64,000 bases of DNA from JAOPZW01 sp963851295 (lineage in GTDB: Bacteria; Actinomycetota; Thermoleophilia; Solirubrobacterales; Solirubrobacteraceae), in the NCBI GenBank assembly GCA_963851295.1, contig CAWKOS010000001.1, positions 806,001 to 870,000 of the forward strand. Reading direction: 5' to 3'. Numbering within the stretch: position 1 is the stretch's first letter; every line of letters begins with the position of its first letter. The position numbers and the translations under genes were made by a program. This document shows, one piece after another, positions 8,129 to 18,803 of this stretch. The notes below the pieces were generated by a model. That model saw only the letters and a list, made by a program, of their open reading frames with translations, did no database searches and was not told where the DNA came from.

Positions 8129-9274
8129 CTAGACGCCCGCGGGAAGCAGGAACGGCGCGTTCGAGGGGCCCGCCTGCTCGCCGAGCAGGCGCTCGACGGG
8201 GACCAGGCCGGCGAAGCGGCCGTCCGGGAGGCAGGCGCAGACCGGGTCCAGGCGCGTCGCGGTCGAGCGCTCCAGGGCGCGGCGGGCGACGCTCAGCGCC
8301 GGCTCCTCGAGGCTCGCGGTCAGCGGGCGCTCGCGATGCGCCCAGCCGCCGCCCTCGGGCACGAGCAGGCCCACCGGGCGCCCGTCGCGGTCGAGCACGA
8401 CGACGACCTGGCCGCGCGCCCCCGCGGGCGGCTCGGCCCCGATCGCCAGCAGGCCGGCGTCCATCGTCGGCGGGGCCTGCCCCTCGAGCAGCCCGGCGAG
8501 GTCGCCCGTGACGGCGCGCAGGCCGGCGATCGGCACGTCGCGCACGAGCGACGGGCCGGGGCGGCCGAAGAGATAGCCCTGGCCGAGCGGGACGGCCAGC
8601 CCGGCGAGCATCTCCTGCTCGGCGCGGCGCTCGATGCCCTCGGCCACGAGCGCGGCGTCCAGGCGACCGGCGAAGAGGCCGACGGCCTCGATGAGCGCGA
8701 GCTTGGCGGGGTCGCCGTCGGCGTCGGCGATGAGGCCGCGGTCGAGCTTGACGTACTCGGGGCGCAGGCGCAGGACGTGCTGCAGGCTGGAGTAGCCGGC
8801 GCCGGCGTCGTCGACGGCCACGCGCGCGCCGGCGGAGCGGGCGCGATCGAGAACGCGAGAGAGCTCGTCGTAGTCCTCGACGGCCTTCTGCTCGGTGACC
8901 TCGACCACGACCTGCTCCAGGCCGCCCGGGGCGGCGTCGAGCACGGCGCGCACGTCGTGGCTGACGAGCGCGCCCGGCGAGATGTTGATCGAGACGTAGG
9001 TGCCGCGCGGGAGGTGCTCGCGGGCGTTGATGCCGGCCGCCACGAGGCTGGCCTCGAGCGCGTTGGCGAGGCCGTGGCGCTCGGCCGACGCAAGCCACTG
9101 CAGCGGCGTGCCCACCGGATCGTGGGCGAAGCGCGCGAGCATCTCGTAGCCCTCGACCCCCGACCGGCGCAGGTCGACGATCGGCTGGAAGACCGGCCGG
9201 ATAAGGGTCGGATCGGCGAGGACGGCCTCGATGGTCTCGCGGCCGGCCTGATCGCTGCTCGTGGGGGCGTCCAC
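8129..9274 (-). CDS. EAL-domain protein with C-terminal CBS-like region
   Basis: A 381-residue protein with a GTG start. Residues about 12-250 form an EAL domain in which the signature is E-M-L (Glu44-Leu46) rather than E-A-L. The other metal and catalytic positions are present: SINISPG (Asn), VVEVTE, DDAGAGYSSL, KLDRG and AEGIE, so phosphodiesterase activity is plausible though not certain. The C-terminal 120 residues (VVVVLDRDGRPVGLLVPEG, then DPVCACLPDGRFAGLVPVERLL) look like a CBS-type ligand-binding pair. It lies between icmA and the GGDEF-EAL gene, probably as part of a c-di-GMP pair. Confidence 0.88.
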   Translation of the reverse strand: MDAPTSSDQAGRETIEAVLADPTLIRPVFQPIVDLRRSGVEGYEMLARFAHDPVGTPLQWLASAERHGLANALEASLVAAGINAREHLPRGTYVSINISPGALVSHDVRAVLDAAPGGLEQVVVEVTEQKAVEDYDELSRVLDRARSAGARVAVDDAGAGYSSLQHVLRLRPEYVKLDRGLIADADGDPAKLALIEAVGLFAGRLDAALVAEGIERRAEQEMLAGLAVPLGQGYLFGRPGPSLVRDVPIAGLRAVTGDLAGLLEGQAPPTMDAGLLAIGAEPPAGARGQVVVVLDRDGRPVGLLVPEGGGWAHRERPLTASLEEPALSVARRALERSTATRLDPVCACLPDGRFAGLVPVERLLGEQAGPSNAPFLLPAGV

Positions 9275-9370
9275 ACCGATGTGATCGGCTGCGCGACGCG
9301 AAAGCTGACCCGCGCTTCGAGGACCGGCCGCCTGGACGCGACGGACGGCCGCAGAGGCGCGAAGAGCGGG

Positions 9371-11029
<1,659 letters not shown>

Positions 11030-11048
11030 CGGTCTCGCGATAGTCGGA

Positions 11049-11066
11049 CGTCCACGTATTTGGACG
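11049..11066. promoter_or_regulatory. Operator-like palindrome upstream of icmA
   Basis: CGTCCA-cgtatt-TGGACG: 6-bp perfect arms with an A/T-rich core of 6, centred 29 bp upstream of the mutase start and directly after the end of the MarR-family gene. Size and symmetry fit a MarR-type dimer site. It is a candidate for control of the mutase by the adjacent regulator; this is inference. Confidence 0.45.
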
Positions 11067-11075
11067 CACGGGATG

Positions 11076-11582
11076 CTACGGGGTGAAGTCGCCCGCGTCG
11101 AGGCGAAGTCCGCGCAGGATCGTCGTCAGACGCTCCAGGTCGCCCGGGGCGAGCGAGCCGATGCAGAAGAACTCCTCGTTGAGGACCTCGGTGGCCGCCT
11201 GGGCGGTGGCGCGTCCGGCCTCGGTGATCTCGGCCAGCGTGGCGCGGCGGTCCTCGGCGTGCGGGACGCGGCGCACGAGCCCGTCGGCCTCGAGCTTGTC
11301 GATGATGTTCGTCACCGACGTGCGGTGGACCTGGAGGCGCTCGCCGATCTTGCCCAGGGGCAACGCGCCCGTGCGCGTGAAGGACAGCAGCATCAGCGCC
11401 TCGTAGCGCGGGAACGTCAGGCCGTGCGGGCGCAGCAGGTCGTTCAGGCGCGCCATCAGCACCTGCTGGGCGCGCATGACCGAGGTCACCGCCGCCATCG
11501 CGCGCGAGGGCTCGGCGTCCCAGCGCGCCTCCCAGTGGCGCCGGGCCTCGGCGATCGGATCGATGCGCAGCGGAGGGGTCAC
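11076..11582 (-). CDS. MarR-family transcriptional regulator
   Basis: A 168-residue winged-helix repressor. The HTH core runs about residues 60-125: LTFPRYEALMLLSF, LGKIGERLQVHRTSVTNIID (recognition helix) and the wing LVRRVPHAEDRRATLAEITE with the family's D-R-R. GTG start at 11582 overlaps the LysR stop as GTGA, so the two regulators are translationally coupled, which is uncommon. It lies just upstream of the mutase gene on the same strand and probably controls it through the palindrome at 11049-11066; MarR proteins of this kind often sense aromatic or acyl-CoA ligands. Confidence 0.9.
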   Translation of the reverse strand: MTPPLRIDPIAEARRHWEARWDAEPSRAMAAVTSVMRAQQVLMARLNDLLRPHGLTFPRYEALMLLSFTRTGALPLGKIGERLQVHRTSVTNIIDKLEADGLVRRVPHAEDRRATLAEITEAGRATAQAATEVLNEEFFCIGSLAPGDLERLTTILRGLRLDAGDFTP

Positions 11583-12529
11583 GCAGAGGCGAGCTCGGGC
11601 GTCCCGCGCCCGTCGAGGCGGGCGCGCTCGACGCACGAGACGCAATGGTCGCCCGCCTGGGCGCGGACGAGCTCGACGAAGGGCTCGGCGGCAGGGGCGC
11701 GGTAGCCGGCGGGCATCAACGCCACGATGCGGCGGGTCGGCGCGTCGGGCCCCAGCGAGCGCAGGACGATGTCGTCGCGCACGGTCGCCACCGCGAGGCC
11801 GGGGATCAGCGTCACGCCGACGCCGGCGGCGACGAGCCCCTGCTTGCCCAGCCACTGCTCGGCGCCGAAGCGGATGTGGGGCTCGAAGCCCGCGACCGCG
11901 CAGGCGCTGAAGAGCGGGCGCCGGCAGCCCGCGGGGCCGCCTTCGATCCAGGTCTCCTCGCGCAGGTCGCGCAGGCGCAGCTTCGGCTTGCGCGCCAGCG
12001 GATGGTCGAGCGCGAGCGCGACGAGCATCGGATCCTCGGCGACCTCGACGACCGTGAGATCCTCGATGTCGCGCGGCGGCGGATCGGTGGCGATGGCCAC
12101 GTCGAGCTCGCCCGCGCGCAGCGCGACGACGAGCTCCGCGGAGACCGCCTCCTCGAGCGAGAGCTCGACCGCCGGGTGCAGGCGCGCGAAGGCCGCGATC
12201 GCCTGTGGGACGACGGTCGCGTTGGCGGTCGGGAAGGCGCCGATGCGCAGCCGCCCGGCTTCCACGCGCGCGACGGCCTCGACCTGGGCGCGGGCCGCGG
12301 TCATGCGGTCGAGGATCGCCTCGGCGTGGCCGAGGAGGACGCGGCCGGCCTCGGTCAGGCGCACGCCGCGCGGCAGGCGCTCGATGAGCTGGGCGCCCGC
12401 CTCGCGCTCGAGCGTGGCGATCTGGCGGCTGACCGCCGGCTGAGTGAAGGACAGCGCCTCCGCGGCGGCCGAGAACGAGCCCTGGGCCACCACCTCCCTG
12501 AAGACGCGCAACCGCGTCGAGTCGAACAT
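11579..12529 (-). CDS. LysR-family transcriptional regulator
   Basis: A 316-residue LTTR. The N-terminal winged helix (residues 1-60) reads LRVFREVVAQGSFSAAAEAL, then FTQPAVSRQIATLEREAG. The effector domain (about 90-300) is of the usual length. ATG at 12529 chosen because LTTRs begin a few residues before L-R-x-F. Its stop overlaps the MarR start. No gene of the usual divergent-target type begins upstream; adk ends there instead. An inverted repeat at 12544-12580 is a candidate autoregulatory site. Confidence 0.92.
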   Translation of the reverse strand: MFDSTRLRVFREVVAQGSFSAAAEALSFTQPAVSRQIATLEREAGAQLIERLPRGVRLTEAGRVLLGHAEAILDRMTAARAQVEAVARVEAGRLRIGAFPTANATVVPQAIAAFARLHPAVELSLEEAVSAELVVALRAGELDVAIATDPPPRDIEDLTVVEVAEDPMLVALALDHPLARKPKLRLRDLREETWIEGGPAGCRRPLFSACAVAGFEPHIRFGAEQWLGKQGLVAAGVGVTLIPGLAVATVRDDIVLRSLGPDAPTRRIVALMPAGYRAPAAEPFVELVRAQAGDHCVSCVERARLDGRGTPELASA

Positions 12530-12543
12530 GCACGGAGCGTATA

Positions 12544-12580
12544 CCAGGCAGTCGAAAAGATCATTTGAGGTTATGCCTGG
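12544..12580. promoter_or_regulatory. Inverted repeat upstream of the LysR gene
   Basis: Perfect 7-bp arms CCAGGCA/TGCCTGG separated by 23 bases with an A/T-rich centre (GAAAAGATCATTTGAGG), 15-51 bp upstream of the LysR start. The A/T content is conspicuous in this G+C-rich region and fits a promoter/operator. Probably autoregulation; unproven. Confidence 0.4.
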
Positions 12581-12670
12581 CGACCGCCACGCTGGAGGCA
12601 TGCACACGCCGCTGCATCCTCTCCTCCTCTCCGCCTTCATCGACGGCTCCCAGGAACGCAGGCTCGTCGA

Positions 12671-13254
12671 TCAGCGCCCGCCGCGACGCAGGCCCGACAC
12701 GAGCTCGCGTTGGATCTCGTCCGGCGGGCGCGCCCCGTCGATCCGCCGCAGGATCCCGCGCTCGTCGTAGTAGCCGATCACCGGCTCGGTGAGCTCGTGG
12801 TAGACGCGCAGGCGCTCGCGGACGGTCTCGGGCTCGTCGTCGGCGCGACGGTGGCCGGGGTCGGCCTGCGCGCGCCGGCCGGCGATCCGCTCGACGAGGA
12901 CCTCGTCGGGGACCTCGATGAGCGCCGCGACCGAGATCTCCAGCGCGTCGCCGAGCGCGCGCGCCTGGCCCAGCGTGCGCGGGAAGCCGTCGAGCACGAC
13001 GCCGCGGCCCTCGTCCTCGACGCGCTTGAGGATCGCCGCGAGCACGAGCTCGTCGGGCACGAGCCCGCCCTCGCTCATGTAGCGCGTAGCCTCGCGGCCG
13101 AGCTCGGTGCCGCGGCGCGCCTCCCCACGCAGGAGCTCGCCCGTCGACAGGTAGTCGAGGCCCAGGCGCTCGGCCAGGGGCTCGGCCTGGGTGCCCTTGC
13201 CGGCGCCCGGCGGCCCGAGCACGACGACGTTGAAGGCGTCCTCGGACGTGGCGG

Positions 13255-13258
<4 letters not shown>
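12671..13258 (-). CDS. adk: Adenylate kinase, probable CTG start
   Basis: A 195-residue adenylate kinase (ATP + AMP = 2 ADP). The P-loop is LGPPGAGKGTQ; LDGFPRT is the AMP-binding motif; the lid is short and lacks zinc cysteines (RRAQADPGHRRADDEPETVRERL). The first ATG/GTG/TTG (GTG 13222) would begin inside the first beta strand. A CTG at 13258, overlapping the upstream stop as CTGA, restores the strand FNVVVLGPPG, so I prefer it. This gene is outside the ribosomal-protein operon where adk usually lies, so it may be a second, short-type paralog. Confidence 0.85.
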
Positions 13259-14378
<1,120 letters not shown>

Positions 14379-14382
<4 letters not shown>

Positions 14383-15182
14383 CGCTTGCGCACGGCCACG
14401 GTCCGGGCGCCGGTGCCCACGAGCGCGGCGAGCCCGAAGGCCGCCGCGGCCTTCAGCCGTCGCCCGAGCTGCTCGAAGCGCATGACCTCCCAGTCCTCGT
14501 CGCGCGCCACCCGGCGCAGCTCGGCGTCGGGGTTGACGACTACGGGGTGGCCGACCGCGCGCAGCATGGGCAGGTCGGACTCCGAGTCGGAGTAGGCGTA
14601 GGAGGCGTCGAGGTCGATCGCCTCGCTCGCGGCGAGCTCGCGCATCGCCTCGGCCTTGCCCTCGCGGTAGGTGAAGGGCCCGGCGGGGCGGCCCGTGTAG
14701 CGCCCGTCGACGACCTCCGAGCGCGCGCCGAGGGCGCCGTCGAAGCCGAGCACGTGGGCGAGCATGTCGGCCATCTCCTGCGAGGCGGCAGTGCAGATGT
14801 AGACCGGGCGCCCGGCGTCCTGGTGGGCGTGGGCGACGTCGAGCATCTGCGGGTACAGGCGCGGCAGGACGCCGGCGAGGACCTTCGGCGCCAGGCGCTG
14901 GAGGTCGACGACGCGCTGGCCGGAGATCATCTCCCCCACCTCGCGGCGCACGCGGTCGGTCGCCTGGTCGGTCGAGCCGCGCAGGCGGAACTTCACGTTC
15001 TCCCAGCCGTAGCGGACGATGCGCCGGCGCGTGATGAGGCCGGCGCTGCGCGCCGCGCGCGCCCAGTACAGCCCCGACGAGCCGGCCATGAGCGTGCGGT
15101 CGAGGTCGAAGAAGGCCGCGCCCCGCCCACGCTCGGGCGGGACCTGCTCGACCTCCTGCTGCGGGGAGACGTCGTGCGTCAC
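14379..15182 (-). CDS. HAD-IB family phosphatase (SerB-like)
   Basis: A 267-residue haloacid dehalogenase-type hydrolase. Motif I FFDLDRTLMAGSSG is near residue 25. Motif II is the Ser/Thr in YICTAAS; motif III/IV is the Lys of EGKAEAM together with SDSESDLPML. The subfamily (HAD-IB, often fused to acyltransferases) hydrolyses phosphomonoesters; the substrate is unknown. A basic hydrophobic tail (LKAAAAFGLAALVGTGARTV) may anchor it to the membrane. The GTG start overlaps the thiolase stop as GTGA and its stop overlaps the dehydrogenase ATG, so it is tightly coupled to acyl-CoA genes. Confidence 0.88.
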
Positions 15183-16369
15183 GCCCCGTTGGGGTGGACC
15201 TTCAGGATCACCGCGTCGCCCTGGCCGCCGCCGCTGCAGATCGCCGCGCAGCCCAGCCCGCCGCCGCGGCGGCGCAGCTCGTGGACGAGCGCGCCGAGGA
15301 TGCGGGCGCCCGAGGCGCCGATCGGGTGGCCGAGGGCGACCGCGCCGCCGTTGACGTTGACCTTGTCCTCGTCGATGCCGAGCATCCTCACCGAGTTGAG
15401 CGCCACCGATGCGAACGCCTCGTTGATCTCCCAGAGGTCGATGTCGGCGGCGGTGAGGCCAGCCTTGGCGAGCGCCTTCTCGGCGGCCCGCGCCGGCGTG
15501 GTCGCCAGGTAGGCGAAGTCGTTGGCCGACTGCGCGTGGGCGACGATCTCGGCGAGCGCCTGCTTGCCGTGGGCCGAGGCCCACTCGTCGCTGGCCAGGA
15601 CGAGCGCGCCGCCGCCGTCGTTGACGCCCGGCGAGTTGCCGGCGGTGTGCGAGCCCTCCTTGCCCGCCAGGCCGGGGAGCTTGGCCAGCGTCTCGAGGCT
15701 CGTGTCGCGGCGCGGGCCCTCGTCGACCTCGACGACGGTGTCGCCCTTGCGGCCCTTCACGGTCACGGCGACAATCTCCTCGGGCAGCCGGCCCTCGTCG
15801 GTGGCGGCGATCGCGCGCTCGTGCGAGCGCAGCGCCCAGCGGTCGAGGTCGGGGCGCGTGATTTCGAGCTCGTCGCCGATCTCGGTCGCCTCGTCGAACA
15901 TCTGGCGCCCGCTGAAGGGGTTGGTCAGGCCGTCGTGGACCATCGCGTCGAGCGCCTTGGCGTCGCCCATCCGAAAGCCGAAGCGGGCCTGGGGCAGCAG
16001 GTAGGGCGCGCGCGACATCGACTCCATGCCGCCGCCGACCCCGACCTCGACGTCGCCCGCGCGGATCGCCTGGTCGAGCAGCACCGAGGCCCGCAGGCCC
16101 GAGGCGCAGACCTTGTTGATGGTCTCGCTGGAGACCTCCTTGGGGATCCCCGCCTTGACCTGCGCCTGGCGCGAGGGGATCTGGCCCTGGCCGGCCTGGA
16201 GGACCTGGCCCATGATCACGTGCTCGACCTCGTCGGGGCCTACGTCGGCGCGCTCGAGCGCCGCGGCGATCGCGGTGGCGCCGAGCTCAGTGGCATCGAT
16301 GGTCGACAGGCCGCCGCCGAGCTTGCCGAAGGGCGTGCGCGCGGCTCCGAGGATCACGGTCTTGGGCAT
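15179..16369 (-). CDS. Acetyl-CoA C-acyltransferase (thiolase)
   Basis: A 396-residue thiolase. The nucleophile is Cys88 in NKVCASGLRA; His348 in ALGHPIGASGAR and Cys378 in GCAAICSGGGQG complete the active site. GGMESMSRAPYLL, typical of thiolase II/acetyl-CoA acetyltransferases, is present. It cleaves or condenses acetoacetyl-CoA or longer 3-ketoacyl-CoA. It is first in the minus-strand operon with the HAD protein, acyl-CoA dehydrogenase and adk, and is divergent from the aminopeptidase 34 bp away. Confidence 0.95.
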   Translation of the reverse strand: MPKTVILGAARTPFGKLGGGLSTIDATELGATAIAAALERADVGPDEVEHVIMGQVLQAGQGQIPSRQAQVKAGIPKEVSSETINKVCASGLRASVLLDQAIRAGDVEVGVGGGMESMSRAPYLLPQARFGFRMGDAKALDAMVHDGLTNPFSGRQMFDEATEIGDELEITRPDLDRWALRSHERAIAATDEGRLPEEIVAVTVKGRKGDTVVEVDEGPRRDTSLETLAKLPGLAGKEGSHTAGNSPGVNDGGGALVLASDEWASAHGKQALAEIVAHAQSANDFAYLATTPARAAEKALAKAGLTAADIDLWEINEAFASVALNSVRMLGIDEDKVNVNGGAVALGHPIGASGARILGALVHELRRRGGGLGCAAICSGGGQGDAVILKVHPNGA

Positions 16370-16403
16370 GTCCCCAAGGCTAGTGCCCTAGCCTGCCTCG
16401 CCG

Positions 16404-17832
16404 ATGCGCGCCTCCGCCACCACCGACTCCCCGGCCTCCACCGAGGCCGACACGATCGCCGTCGGCGTCTTCGAGGACGAGGGCATCGCCCACGACCTCG
16501 AGGGCGACCCGCTGACCGCACTGCTGGACTCCGGCGAGGCCAAGCGGTCCTTCAAGCACCTCGCGCTGCACCACGGCGCGGGCAAGCGCTGGCTCGTCGT
16601 CGGCCTCGGCAGCCGCGAGGCGTTCGACTCCGAACGCGCGCGCGTGGCGGCCGCCGTCGTCCACGGCCGCGCGCGCGAGCTGGGCACGACCGCGCTGTGC
16701 TGGGAGCTGCCCCACCACGTCTCCGACGACGTCGCCGCCGGCCTCGTCGAGGGCTCGATCCTCGCCGCCTATCGCTTCGACCGCTATCGCCGCCGCCCCG
16801 AGGAGGAGCCGGGCGAGGTCGAGGAGGTCGTCGTCTCCGCCCATCACGACGTCACCGACGCCGTGCACCGCGGCGCGGTGGGCGCCGTGGCCCAGAACTT
16901 CGCCCGCGAGCTCGAGGACACGCCCGCCAACGACCTGACGCCCGTGGTCCTGGGCGAGCGCGCGCGGGAGATCGCGGGCGTCGAGGTCGAGGTCCGCGGG
17001 CGCGACTGGATGACCGAGCAGGGCATGGGCGCCTTCCTCGCCGTGGCGCAGGGCTCCGACCACGAGCCGGCGGTCATCGTCGCGCGCTACGACGGCGGCG
17101 GCGACGGCCCGCTCCTGGGCCTCGTCGGCAAGGCGGTGACCCACGACACGGGCGGCGTCTCGATCAAAGCCCGCCGCCGGCATGCACGAGATGAAGTTCG
17201 ACATGTCCGGCGGCGCGGCCGTCCTCGGCGCCCTGCAGGCGATCGCCGAGCTCGAGCTGCCCGTACGCGTGCTCGCCGTGGTGGGCGCCACCGAGAACAC
17301 CATCAACGGCAGCGCGATGAAGCCCGGCGACATCGTGCGCGCGATGACGGGCACGACGATCGAGGTCAACAACACCGACGCCGAGGGCCGGCTCGTGCTC
17401 TGCGACTGCCTCGCCTACGCGGTCGACCAGGGCGCCGAGCGGCTCGTCGACGTCGCGACGCTCACCGGCGGGATCGTGACCGCGCTCGGCCACACCTACG
17501 CGGGCCTCTTCGCCACCGACGAGCAGCTCGCGGCCGAGGTCACCGCCGCCGGCGACGCGGCCGGCGAGATCGTCTGGCGGATGCCGCTGCACCCCGACTA
17601 CGACGAGCAGATGAAGGGCCGCTACGCCGACCTCGTCAACTCCGACGGCCGCAAGGCGCACCCGATCCAGGGGGCGGCCTTCCTGCGGCGCTTCGTCGGC
17701 GACGTGCCGTGGGCGCACCTCGACATCGCGGGCACCGGCCACGACAACGGCCGCGCCTACGCGCCCAAGGGCGGGTCGGGCTGGGGCGTGCGCCTGCTGC
17801 TCGAGCTCGCCCGCGCGCAGGCCGGGGGCTAG
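16404..17832 (+). pseudogene. pepA: Leucyl aminopeptidase (M17), broken by a +1 frameshift
   Basis: Residues 1-255 (from ATG 16404) and the rest (to TAG 17832) lie in different frames. In the metal-binding block the sequence reads GKAVTHDTGGVSIK followed in another frame by PAAGMHEMKFDMSGGAAV. One extra A in ATCAAAGCCC (17167-17169) accounts for the shift; with AAG the reading joins perfectly. Downstream TINGSAMKPGDIV and NTDAEGRLVLCDCLAY are intact, so everything else looks functional. The family has F where this protein has H in KAVTFDTGG. Either a recent inactivating mutation or a sequence error; the conserved second half argues the event is young. Confidence 0.88.
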
Positions 17833-18027
17833 ACCCCCTCGGGGTGCCGGGCGACGAACCCGGCGGTGCTGCGGCACGGTCTGCGTGGGCGCTGAAGGGT
17901 TGTGGAGGCTCTGGGCTCCACAACCCTTCAATCGGTGCCCGCTGGCGCTGGCGAAGCCGCTCGTGCTCAGGAGGTACAGCTAGAGCCCCTCGGGGTGCCG
18001 GGCGACGAACCCGGCGGTGCTGCGGCC
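17829..18027. repeat. Direct duplication of the NlpC 3' end around hairpin element B
   Basis: A block of about 47 bp, CTAGAsCCCCTCGGGGTGCC and onward through GGCGACGAACCCGGCGGTGCTGCGGC, occurs at 17829-17875 and again at 17980-18026 with one mismatch, exactly 151 bp apart. The second copy is the true 3' end of the NlpC-like gene; the first is non-coding and contains the pepA stop codon. Between them are about 104 bp with the hairpin at 17893-17930 and the tail GCTCAGGAGGTACAGCTAG (17965-17983), which resembles the ends of elements C and E. Confidence 0.85.
17893..17930. terminator. 15-bp perfect hairpin between convergent genes
   Basis: TGAAGGGTTGTGGAG / CTCCACAACCCTTCA with an 8-base loop, lying between pepA (+) and the NlpC-like gene (-). 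It may stop transcription in both directions. It is also the core of repeat element B: read on the minus strand, CCGATTGAAGGGTTGTGGAG matches the element at 50901-50917. There is no T-tract on either side. Confidence 0.6.
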
Positions 18028-18753
18028 GGTGGCCTGCCAGCGCGTCCCCGTGCCGGAGATGGCGCCGGTGTCGAAGCGCAGGCCGGCGACGACCATGAAG
18101 ACGTGGCCCCCGTTGGCGTAGATCGTGATCCAGCGCCCCGGCCCGGCGGCGCCCCACTGGGCGAGCAGGCCCGAGGTCAGCGGGCTGTCGAGTAGCCCGG
18201 CGCCGGCGAGGGCGAAGGAGACCGAGCCCGAGCAGTCGTAGCCGCTGGCCGACCAGCTGCCGTGGCCGCCGCCCCACAGGTACGGGGTCTTGGCGATGAC
18301 GTTGCCGGCGCGGATCACGTCGCGGACGATCTGCGGCGCGTCGCGCGGCGCGACGGCGCGCCCGTCGGGCAGCACGCGGCCCTTGGCGCCGACCGGGAGC
18401 TCGGCCTTGTCGGCGAGGTCCTTGAGCTGGTTGAGCTCGCGCTTGATCTCGTCGTCGCTGGGGCTGCCGGAGGACGGCGAGGAGGACGACGACGGGTTTG
18501 CCGGCTGGTCGCCGGCCGCGACGCCCGCCTCGGGCTCGACGGCCTGCGGATGGGCGGCGGGCAGCGGCGGCTGGTCTGCGGCGGCGCCGGCCGGGCCGAC
18601 CGCCGCCGTGGCGGCCGAGCGCTGCGCGCCGGGCAGCGCCGTGGCGCCGACCGCGGCGGCGAGCACGCCCACGCCGACGAGCAGGCAGGCGATCAGCGCG
18701 CGCCGGACGAAGCGCGTCGCGCGCCGATAGGCCGTTGCCATAACACCGCTCAC
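17980..18753 (-). CDS. Exported NlpC/P60-like cell-wall hydrolase
   Basis: A 257-residue protein. An N-terminal membrane/signal segment (ALIACLLVGVGVLAAAVGATA, about 19-40) is followed by a low-complexity Pro/Ser linker to about residue 95. The C-terminal domain has PYLWGGGHGSWSASGYDCSG (Cys nucleophile) and GGHVFMVVAGLRFDT (His). These fit a papain-like NlpC/P60 endopeptidase or a relative, acting on peptidoglycan outside the membrane. GTG 18753 and ATG 18741 are both possible starts. Its last 16 codons are duplicated downstream. No riboswitch is visible before it. Confidence 0.8.
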   Translation of the reverse strand: MSGVMATAYRRATRFVRRALIACLLVGVGVLAAAVGATALPGAQRSAATAAVGPAGAAADQPPLPAAHPQAVEPEAGVAAGDQPANPSSSSSPSSGSPSDDEIKRELNQLKDLADKAELPVGAKGRVLPDGRAVAPRDAPQIVRDVIRAGNVIAKTPYLWGGGHGSWSASGYDCSGSVSFALAGAGLLDSPLTSGLLAQWGAAGPGRWITIYANGGHVFMVVAGLRFDTGAISGTGTRWQATGRSTAGFVARHPEGL

Positions 18754-18803
18754 GCCCGCAAGATCGGACGCGGACCCGCGCGCTTGAGCGCTGTGCCCCG
18801 GCC

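Noticed and set aside
12601..12770. Small + strand ORF beginning MHTPLHPLLLSAF, divergent from the LysR gene
   Set aside because: The GGAGG is one base from the ATG, the frame runs antisense into adk, and the later sequence is Arg/Pro-rich noise.
17893..17930. Treating the pepA/NlpC hairpin only as a terminator
   Set aside because: Its loop and flanks recur at 50901-50950, so it belongs to a repeat family, although it may still terminate transcription.
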